Assembly (NCBI GenBank): GCA_015067635.1
Contig: SVMA01000015.1
Span: 1 to 45,162 of the forward strand
Direction: 5' to 3'
Source: Oscillospiraceae bacterium
GTDB lineage: Bacteria; Bacillota; Clostridia; Oscillospirales; Oscillospiraceae
Length of the DNA: 45,162 bases
The translations under genes were made by a program, and so were the position numbers. Positions 8,401-16,300 of the stretch are shown here, piece by piece. Positions within the stretch are counted from its first letter, which is position 1; every line of letters begins with the position of its first letter. The notes below the pieces were generated by a model. That model was not told the origin of the DNA, ran no database searches, and saw only the letters and a list, made by a program, of their open reading frames with translations.

Positions 8401-9438
8401 TCAGATATTGGGGAGACCCAGGGAGACCTGATAGAATTTACCCGGGGTAATGCCGGAGACCACAACGGTTGTGACAAAGCTCATTCCCTGAGAAAGGTTG
8501 GAAACAGTGCTGTCGCCCAGGGCAACCTGTGAGAAGCTGCTGGTGTAAACCCGCCAGCCGAAGGTGACGTTACCGCTGGGGGTAGCGCATTTTCCGTGGA
8601 CGGTGATGTGCAGGTCACTGCCCTGGACGGAATAGGAGGCGCTTGTGATGGAACCGCCCTGAATGGAAATGGGATAAACATTGGTGACCATGTCCTTGAC
8701 AGTGGTGCTGACGGATTCTGTATACCCACAGACTGTGCATTGCCCACCGGACATGGAGTGACCGGCGGCAGAGCCTTCGGTAATATCACAGATGCAACAA
8801 ATCCTGGGGTCGGTGCAGGTGGCATTGATCCAGCTGTGGGGGCCGTAATCACCAAACCCCTGTCCGCAATATACACAAATAGCGCGTTGCTCACAGTTTG
8901 GCTGTATGCCGGCAATATGGGAACCGAGAGAGCCCTGAGTAATGCCGCAGCGAGAGCATGTCATAGGTTCAAGGCAGGTAGCCTCCCACCAATCGTGGGG
9001 GAGGGGATTTCCTTCCGTTGCACCGCAGTTATAGCAGGTCTTGGGCTTGCTGCAGGTAGCTTGTGCCCATACGTGAAAGTGCTCCTGAATGTCGGGATCG
9101 GAGGGGGTTACGGGCACGCTGCTGAGGAAAGCGTTGATATCGATATCGCCGTTGAGGAAAGTGCCTTCTTCGCTGGAATAAATGTGTTCCAGAAGACCTT
9201 CGTCTACACCGGTGTAAATATTTCCGATGATGGTACCGTCCTCCAGAATCAGGTTGCCGTCTTCGTCGACGGTGATCCTGTGCGGATCGCCGTTCTGGGA
9301 ACCTCCGCCGATAAAAGAATTTTGTTGATCCTGCTCAGGAACCACCTGACTGATCCCTATGCGATTAAAGGGAGACATACAGGCGGTCAAAGAGCAGATA
9401 AGCGTGAGGCAAAGAAAGAAAATTATAAGCTTTTTCAT
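8401..9438 (-). CDS. Lipoprotein with Cys-rich CxxC repeats
   Basis: A 345-residue exported protein of unknown function. The start at 9438 has AGGAGG seven bases upstream. Residues 1-19 form a lipoprotein signal peptide with lipobox LTAC, so Cys20 would be lipidated and anchored on the outer face of the membrane. Residues 120-240 hold four and a half repeats of the type C-x5-C-x2-C(G), separated by His/Trp-containing linkers such as PHDW and PHSW. They look like small metal- or disulfide-stabilised knuckles. The C-terminal 90 residues are beta-rich. It lies 35 bases downstream of trkH and is probably co-transcribed with it. A similar Cys/His element occurs in the large lyase at 13397. Confidence 0.75.
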   Translation of the reverse strand: MKKLIIFFLCLTLICSLTACMSPFNRIGISQVVPEQDQQNSFIGGGSQNGDPHRITVDEDGNLILEDGTIIGNIYTGVDEGLLEHIYSSEEGTFLNGDIDINAFLSSVPVTPSDPDIQEHFHVWAQATCSKPKTCYNCGATEGNPLPHDWWEATCLEPMTCSRCGITQGSLGSHIAGIQPNCEQRAICVYCGQGFGDYGPHSWINATCTDPRICCICDITEGSAAGHSMSGGQCTVCGYTESVSTTVKDMVTNVYPISIQGGSITSASYSVQGSDLHITVHGKCATPSGNVTFGWRVYTSSFSQVALGDSTVSNLSQGMSFVTTVVVSGITPGKFYQVSLGLPNI

Positions 9439-9473
9439 GAAAATTCCTCCTAATTCTGTATGTTTCAAACTTT

Positions 9474-10928
9474 CTATTTTCTGCGCCAGGCGCTGCGGGA
9501 CAGGAGCACCAGTATGGGGAAAATCTCCAGTCTGCCTGCCAGCATGTCAATGCTCAGTATAATTTTTGAGAAGGGACTGAAATTGCCGAAATGGCAGGTG
9601 GGACCGACAGCCTCCAAACCGGGACCAATGTTATTGAAACAGGCAAATACTGCAGACAGGTTGGTGGTAAAGGAGAAGTTGTCCAAAGAGATGAGTACAA
9701 TGCTGATGACTGTAAGGATAATATAGGCCGCGAGATAGGCGTTGGTGTTATCCAGCACTCGTTCGTCAACTATTTTGCCGTTGGAACGAACCGCCTGTAC
9801 GCGGTTGGGACGAATGACCCGGCGGATATTTCTGCGCAGACTCTTAAACAGCAGCAAAACCCGGGCTACCTTAAAGCCGCCGCCGGTAGAACCGGCACAG
9901 GCGCCGATCATCATCAAGCCCAGCAAAATGGTTTTGGAGAAGTGCGGCCATTGGTCAAAATCCGTGGTGGTAAAGCCGGTGGTTGTGATAATACTGCCCA
10001 CCTGAAAAGCAGCGTGACGAAGGGTTTCCGTCCACGTTTCGTACAGGCTGTGGATATTCACGGCTATGGCAACAATGCTGATCAGCACGATAGCGAGATA
10101 CAGCCGAAGCTCTTCATCTTTCCATACACTACGCAGCTGCCGCAGGAGAATGAGGTAGTAGCAGCTGAAATTTATGCCGAACAGAAGCATAAAGACTGTG
10201 GTGACATTTTGCAGATAGGGACTGTATCCGGCGAGGGAATCGGCCTTGACACCGAAACCGCCGGTACCGGCGGTGCCGAAAGCGGTGCAGACGGCATCAA
10301 AAAGAGGCATGTTGCCCACCAGCAGGAACAGGATGTTCAAAAGGGTCAGGGCGATGTAAATAGAGTAGAGAATGACAGCGGTTTTTCTGATTTTCGGCAC
10401 CAGCTTATCTACATTCGGCCCGGGACTTTCCGCCCGGAGCAAATGCAGTGTAAAACCGGAGCCCCGTTCATCACCGGAGCTGAGCGCCAGCAAAAATACC
10501 AATACGCCCATACCTCCCAGCCAGTGACTGAAGCTTCTCCAGTACAGGATTCCCTTGGAAAGCGCTTCTACATTTGCAACCACGGAAGCACCGGTGGTGG
10601 TGAAACCGGAAACGGTTTCAAAAAAAGCGTCGACAAAATTGGGAATTTCCCTGGAAAGGTAAAACGGCAGACAGCCGAACAAGCTCAAAACGATCCAACT
10701 GACCGCAACACAGACAAGACCGTCCTTTGCGCCCATGGCGCGAGGTGCACGGCGGCACAGAAGCCATAGGAGCCCGGCAATCAGGACGGTGGCGGCGATT
10801 GCCGCCAAAAAGCTGTAAGCCGCAGAGATATCCCCGCAAAAGAGGCTTATGATTCCGGCGGGGATCATAAAGATCGCCTCTATGAACATCGTTTGGGCGA
10901 TGAAGCGCCCCATCATTTTGTAGTTCAT
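9474..10928 (-). CDS. trkH: Trk-type potassium uptake channel subunit TrkH
   Basis: A 484-residue membrane protein of the TrkH/KtrB superfamily. The four pore-loop repeats with their selectivity-filter glycines are visible: TVSGFTTTGAS, GTAGTGGFG, TTTGFTTTDF and NNIGPGLEAVG. It imports K+ together with a cytoplasmic RCK protein, here encoded directly upstream. The 11-base gap after trkA shows tight coupling, and its ribosome binding site is weak (GAGGTA), so translation may depend on trkA. Length and hydrophobic profile are normal. Confidence 0.95.
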   Translation of the reverse strand: MNYKMMGRFIAQTMFIEAIFMIPAGIISLFCGDISAAYSFLAAIAATVLIAGLLWLLCRRAPRAMGAKDGLVCVAVSWIVLSLFGCLPFYLSREIPNFVDAFFETVSGFTTTGASVVANVEALSKGILYWRSFSHWLGGMGVLVFLLALSSGDERGSGFTLHLLRAESPGPNVDKLVPKIRKTAVILYSIYIALTLLNILFLLVGNMPLFDAVCTAFGTAGTGGFGVKADSLAGYSPYLQNVTTVFMLLFGINFSCYYLILLRQLRSVWKDEELRLYLAIVLISIVAIAVNIHSLYETWTETLRHAAFQVGSIITTTGFTTTDFDQWPHFSKTILLGLMMIGACAGSTGGGFKVARVLLLFKSLRRNIRRVIRPNRVQAVRSNGKIVDERVLDNTNAYLAAYIILTVISIVLISLDNFSFTTNLSAVFACFNNIGPGLEAVGPTCHFGNFSPFSKIILSIDMLAGRLEIFPILVLLSRSAWRRK

Positions 10929-10939
10929 ACGCCGATACC

Positions 10940-12298
10940 TCAGGCAAAGATGTCATTGAGCTGGTGAAGCGTACCCCGACCGCTGGTGACGACCACAACG
11001 GAATCGCCCTTGACAAAGACGGAATCGCCGCTGGGGACCTGAGAGGAAGCACCGTGGGTAATGCTGGCGATCAGAATGTTGGATTTCAAAGTAATATCCC
11101 GCAGGGGAATACCGCAGTAATTGGTGTTTTCGTCCACCAGAAATTCCACAGCCTCAGCCTGTTGGTCGGCGATGGCATGAACGGAAACAGCGGCACCGGT
11201 CTGATTCCGCATAGCCCGGACGTAACGCACAATATTTCCGCTGCACAGCTCCTTGGGGCAAATAATGCTTCCCAGTGACAGGGAATCAATAATGCTCCGG
11301 CTGCCCAAGTGACTGAGCTTGGTGATCACCTGAGGGATTTTCCGCGTGCCGGCATACAGGGAAATGATCATGTTCAGCTCATCGATACCGGTCAAAGCGA
11401 CCAAAGCGTCGCACTCTGCAAGACCTTCACTTTCCAAAAGGGCGTGATCGGTGGCATCGCCGTGAATCACACAGGTGTTGGGCAATGCGGCCGCCAGTTC
11501 CCGACAGCGGTCGATATCGCTGTCAATGATTTGGACGGAGATGTTGTCTTTCTCCAACAGGGAAGCCAGATAATAGCTGAGCTTACTGCCGCCGCAGAGA
11601 ATAACCTTTCTGGCACGTCGGGCAATGATGCCCAGGTGCTTGAGCATAGCAGTGAGGTTTTCTGTGGGTGCGGTTACAAAAATACGGTCACCCTCTTCCA
11701 GAATGAAGTTACCGTTGGGGGTGACAGATTCGCCGTTTCGCAAAACCGCACAGACCAGAATCTTGGTTTTGACCACACTGTTCATGGCACTCAGGGGGAT
11801 ACTGCGCAGTTTGCTGTTGGCATCAACACGAAGCTCCACGATTTCTGCGCGGCCTTTTGCAAAGGTGTCGCGGCGGAGAAAACCGGGGTATTTCAGCAGC
11901 CGTTCAATTTCGGTGGCGGCCTGCAGCTCCGGATTAAATGCCATGGACAGAGCAAATACATCCCGCATGGCAAAAATCTGCTCCGTATATTCTGGATTGC
12001 GGATACGGGCGATGGTATGTAACTGGGGCTGGATTCCATGGGCGGTGGTACAGCAGAGCAAATTGACCTCGTCCGCGTTGGTGGCGGCAATCAAAAGGTC
12101 GGCAGTCTGAATACCGGCCTGCAATAAGGTCGTCATGGAAGCACAGTTCCCGTGTACGGCCATAATATCCATTTGTTCGGCACAGGCACTGAGCACTTTT
12201 TGATTCGAGTCGATCAAAGTGATGTCACAGTTCTCCATGGAAAGCTGTTTGGCAAGGGCAATACCCACCTTGCCTGCTCCGGCAATGACAATGTTCAT
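10940..12298 (-). CDS. trkA: Trk potassium system NAD-binding regulator TrkA
   Basis: A 452-residue cytoplasmic gating protein with the complete double architecture RCK-N, RCK-C, RCK-N, RCK-C. The first Rossmann fold starts at residue 3 with AGAGKVG and has the acidic end of strand 2 (TLIDSN). The second starts near residue 230 with LCGGSKLSYYLA. It controls the TrkH channel in response to nucleotides. AGGAG lies eight bases before the ATG. It has its own promoter in the short gap after the AraC gene and is followed after 11 bases by trkH. Confidence 0.95.
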   Translation of the reverse strand: MNIVIAGAGKVGIALAKQLSMENCDITLIDSNQKVLSACAEQMDIMAVHGNCASMTTLLQAGIQTADLLIAATNADEVNLLCCTTAHGIQPQLHTIARIRNPEYTEQIFAMRDVFALSMAFNPELQAATEIERLLKYPGFLRRDTFAKGRAEIVELRVDANSKLRSIPLSAMNSVVKTKILVCAVLRNGESVTPNGNFILEEGDRIFVTAPTENLTAMLKHLGIIARRARKVILCGGSKLSYYLASLLEKDNISVQIIDSDIDRCRELAAALPNTCVIHGDATDHALLESEGLAECDALVALTGIDELNMIISLYAGTRKIPQVITKLSHLGSRSIIDSLSLGSIICPKELCSGNIVRYVRAMRNQTGAAVSVHAIADQQAEAVEFLVDENTNYCGIPLRDITLKSNILIASITHGASSQVPSGDSVFVKGDSVVVVTSGRGTLHQLNDIFA

Positions 12299-12345
12299 AC
12301 GTCATACTCCTGTTGAATTCAGTAATTCTGTGGACATTTTACCTA

Positions 12346-12374
12346 ATTATACTACAATTTGCGAAAAAATACAA
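12346..12374 (-). promoter_or_regulatory. Promoter of trkA-trkH
   Basis: On the minus strand TTGTAT (12374-12369) and TATAAT (12351-12346) are 17 bases apart. The -35 box begins only eight bases after the AraC stop. Confidence 0.75.
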
Positions 12375-12381
12375 GAATATG

Positions 12382-13068
12382 TTATTCTCCGACACGGCTG
12401 GCTTTCGCATATGCGGTGGGGGAGCAGTGGGTGTGCTGCTTAAACAGGCGGCAAAAGTAGTGAACAGAGGAGAAACCGAGAATTTCTGAGATTTCTGTAA
12501 TAGAGGAATTGCTCTTGTGCAAGAGTACCGTTGCTTCCTGAATCCGCAGAGCGTTGATGTAATCCAAAATTGTGGTACCGTAGGATTCCTTGAAGCTGCG
12601 GCATAGGGTGGTCTTGTTAATGCCAAACAGAAAACAAAGGCTGTCAAGAGTAATGCGGGTATGGTAATTTTTGGAGATGTACTGATGAACGGCCTGGATG
12701 CCCGTGGGAGTGGTATTCACAGGGGAATTACCGTCGCTTTTTATATCCCGCACCAGGGAAATCAGCAGGGATTCCAGTCCGATTTTTATCAGCTGGTCCG
12801 CACCGAAGGGATAATGTGTCCGTTTCGGCATATAGGCAGTGTTGGGGATATTATAGGGGGGCTCAAAAATACTCATTCCCTCCTGAAGAATCCGGGACAG
12901 CGCCTTGATTTGGTCAGAAGAAAGGGTGACAGGCTGGCAGGAGAAGGGGTACAGCTCCGGGCTGTCGCAGGTAAAGCCGATAATGATTACGCTGGGAGCG
13001 ACAGCGTCGGAGGTGGCCAGAGCGTGAGGTTCGTTTGGCTGATGGATCAGCATTTGGTTTTCGGACAA
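12382..13068 (-). CDS. AraC-family regulator, probably 5'-truncated
   Basis: About 228 residues. The C-terminal 110 form a complete AraC/XylS double helix-turn-helix, with a first motif around ITLDSLCFLFGINKTTLCRS and a second around ITEISEILGFSSVHYFCRLF. The N-terminal half keeps the end of the cupin-like sensor (MLIHQPNEPHAL and following). The only available start is a TTG at 13068 with no ribosome binding site. Upstream the frame stays open to a TAG without any ATG, GTG or TTG, and the predicted residues there stop resembling the family after roughly VAKNYSGIL. Family members usually have about 50-60 more N-terminal residues. I infer loss of the 5' end near 13085, so this may be a pseudogene. 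It precedes trkA on the same strand, but there is no evidence that it regulates trk. Confidence 0.7.
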   Translation of the reverse strand: MSENQMLIHQPNEPHALATSDAVAPSVIIIGFTCDSPELYPFSCQPVTLSSDQIKALSRILQEGMSIFEPPYNIPNTAYMPKRTHYPFGADQLIKIGLESLLISLVRDIKSDGNSPVNTTPTGIQAVHQYISKNYHTRITLDSLCFLFGINKTTLCRSFKESYGTTILDYINALRIQEATVLLHKSNSSITEISEILGFSSVHYFCRLFKQHTHCSPTAYAKASRVGE

Positions 13069-13094
13069 GATGCCGGAGTAGTTTTTTGCAACAA

Positions 13095-13271
13095 ATGGAT
13101 CAAGAGGAACAAAGACGGAAAGAGACTTTGTTGCAAATGGCCTGCGAGGCGGACAAGGTATATCTGCTGAATATGGACCTTGACTGCCAACCCTATGCTA
13201 TCATCGACTATGGCACAAAAAAGCGAGAATTCCTGCTCCGGCCGGGAGAGCTGAAATCGATAAAGAAATAA
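13095..13271 (+). CDS. Small ORF, possible 3' gene remnant
   Basis: A 58-codon frame of balanced, protein-like composition, with a charged start (MDQEEQRRKE) and alternating hydrophobic strands toward the end. It has no ribosome binding site before its ATG, and it starts about where the AraC gene on the other strand loses its family likeness. It could be the tail of a larger gene whose head was deleted, or chance. No family was recognised. Confidence 0.3.
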   Translation: MDQEEQRRKETLLQMACEADKVYLLNMDLDCQPYAIIDYGTKKREFLLRPGELKSIKK

Positions 13272-13335
13272 TTATAAAAAGTAAAACAGCACTTGTAAAA
13301 AACAAGGGAGTTTCCGGGTTTTAGTGGGAAAATGC

Positions 13336-13364
13336 TTGCTATATAGCCATGTCGGACTTATAAT
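13336..13364 (+). promoter_or_regulatory. Promoter of the large lyase gene
   Basis: TTGCTA (13336-13341) and TATAAT (13359-13364) are 17 bases apart, 32 bases before the lyase start. Confidence 0.75.
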
Positions 13365-13396
13365 TAGGGTAGCACACAAATAAAAGGAGGATACAT

Positions 13397-16300
13397 ATGG
13401 AAAAATACATGAAACGCGTGCTTGCGTTTTTGTTGTGTGCAGTGATGCTGTTCGGTTATGCGCCTACGCTGGTAGGAAACATTACAGCGGCAGACGATCC
13501 TGCAAATACAGGAGCGACCAACGGTACACTTCCTACGGAAGCAGTGCCCAATATGCTCACCTCAGCAGTGCACAATTATGATTTTGAGACCGCTGAGACC
13601 GAGAGTTCTCTCGTTCCCAAGGGCTGGACGGAATTGGCCGCCAAGACTTGGGCTTCCTTCGAGCTGGCAGAGCGCTCTGAGGGCAATATGTGTCTGAAGT
13701 ATTCCGCCACAACTGGCGGTTCAGGTACGCACGCCATTTACAGTGAGCCCATCATGGTTGAGGAATACCAGGGTGATGATCTGATCATCAACATGGACAT
13801 TAAGGGCTTTAAGAATAATGTCGGCCTTATGACATTTATTTACTTCTACACCAACACCAATAAGCCTACGGGCATGGCCAGTGTGGGCGTGACCGGCAGT
13901 GGCAGCTGTAACTTCGGCTTCAAGGCTACCACCGAGTGGCAGACGCTGAGCAAGTGTATTTATGAATATACCGACGGCAGCAAGATCCGTGTGCCGGATG
14001 GTGCAAAGTACGCCCGTATTTTCCTGTACCGTGCGGCAAGCAGCGGCGCTGGTGATATCTACATTGACAATGTGGAGCTGCGGCCAATCTGCCCGATGGG
14101 TACCCATACCTTTAACGAGAAAAAGGCCAGCACCGTAGCCCATACCGTTACGGATTGCCAGTCCATTTACTATATCCGCTGTGATAAGTGTGACTTCTTC
14201 CGGGATTTGGGTGCGATTGGCGTGAAGAACGGCACAATTGCCGGTCCTTCCACCCATGATCTGACCTATGTGCCTGCAAAGCCTGCAACCCCTGAGGAAA
14301 CGGGCACCACAGAATACTGGGTCTGCAAAAACTGCCAGCTGTGGTACGGCGATGCCCGGGGTAGAACAGAAATTAAGGATCACGATTCGATTATCGTCAG
14401 CAAAAAGTACAGCAATCTGCTGGAAAAATACAATCCTTCCTTTGAAGGAGAAGTGGACGGGGACGATCCGGTTTCCTGGACGCCCTACGCTGCCGGTAAT
14501 GATCATTATTCCGTAACCACGGAAGAAGCAACGGCCGGCACCCATTCTCTGAAATTTGCGCTGGATGAAAACGCACCGCGAGCCTGCGGCATCCAAAGCC
14601 AAGTCGTCAATATTGGCGGCATGAAGAAGCTCTCCTATATGTTCGACGTAAAGGGCGATGTGGAGGTTATGGCGTGGATGTATTTCTACGATGCGTCCAT
14701 GAATGCTGTCAGTGTGGTGGAAGGTGAGCCCAACTGGTTTAACGCAGCACCCATGGCAAACTGGACGTCCTTCAGTAAGCAGTATACTGTGCCCGAGGGT
14801 GCGTGGTATGCAAAGATCATGTTCTACCGCACCCCCACAAAGCCGGGTACGGTTTACATTGATAACGTGGTACTCAAGGAATATGAGGAAAGCGACGAAA
14901 TCAAGATGCCCACCAGCTTCTTTGATTCCTTTGAGGACGGCTGTAACAAGAAATCTCTTCTGCCCTGGGGCTGGGATCATGTTAACAATTCCACTAAGCC
15001 TACGGATGAGCACACCTGGATTGAGCTTGTCAAGGCTGACGGCTCCGATCCTTCTGTTCCCAAGGCTACAGACGGAGAATATGTCCTGAAATTTGAGCAG
15101 ATCGAAACAGATCAGACCCACCGCGTTATTTGGGGGCCGTACATCGATGTTTCTGACATGGAGGCGGTTCGTGCGACGATAGACCTGTGGAGTGAGTCTT
15201 ATGTACAGCTTCAGATCTATTTCTATGATGCGCAGTATAATACCCAGGAAAATGACGAGTGGAAGCCCTATCAGAAGGAAGAATTTGAAAATGAATGGGG
15301 CCAGATCAACCTGGAGGTTGCTGTCCCTGAGGGCGCAGTGTACGCCCGTTTGAGAATTGCCAAGCTGTATACTGTCGGTTACGGTGGCGTTTCCTATATG
15401 GACCGGGTAGTTCTGACGGAAACGGACCCCATCCCCACTGCACCTCCCCCGCCAAAGCCGAACGCGGAAGTGCATTATGACTGGAAGATCGTTGAAACCG
15501 ACCATCCCAGAGTTTACTTCAATGCAGAGGAATTGCGCCGCATTAAAAAGTGGGCAAACAGTGAATCGGAGACCTCTGTCGGATTTACTGGTAAGGAGGC
15601 CTATCAAGACCTGATCAAGGATGCAGACCTGTACCTGAGCGAAACGGAATTTAGCAATACCGTAGCAGATATGCGTTATACCGTGCAGCTGACCCCGGTT
15701 CTGCAGGATATGTCCATCTATGAGCCCTTCTTCTATCCCCCGGCAGCGGATTACGCCAATCCCTATCCCTACCTGACCCGTTTGTGCCAGATGATCGAGG
15801 AAAGAACCCAGACCCTGGCTTTGGCATACGTGCTTTCCGGCAACAAGGCTTACGGTGAACGGGCAGTTCAGTATGCCACGGACCTGTGTAAGTGGAAATA
15901 CTGGATCCATGAGATCTATGTTGTCCCCGGGGATACAAATATCACAGAGCAGAGCACCAACTACTGTACAACGTCGGTGGCCACTACCTATGATCTGTGT
16001 TACGACCTGCTGACAGAGAATCAGAAGAAACTGATGGAAGATGCGCTTATCGAAAAGGCGCTGGAGCCTATGTGGATCACCTGCGAAACCCGTATGGGAA
16101 TGGGTCGGGATATGGACCACATGGCATGTACTTTTGTGGCCTGCTGTGCTATTTTGAACGAAGACAATATCGGCAGACTGAGCAAGTATCTGGACCGGGC
16201 CATGCAGTACAATGACTGGATCTTTGACTGGTACGACGCGGGTCATAACGAAGGCTATTCCTATGCAGAAAACGGTATTGAACAGCTCTTTGAGGGCATG

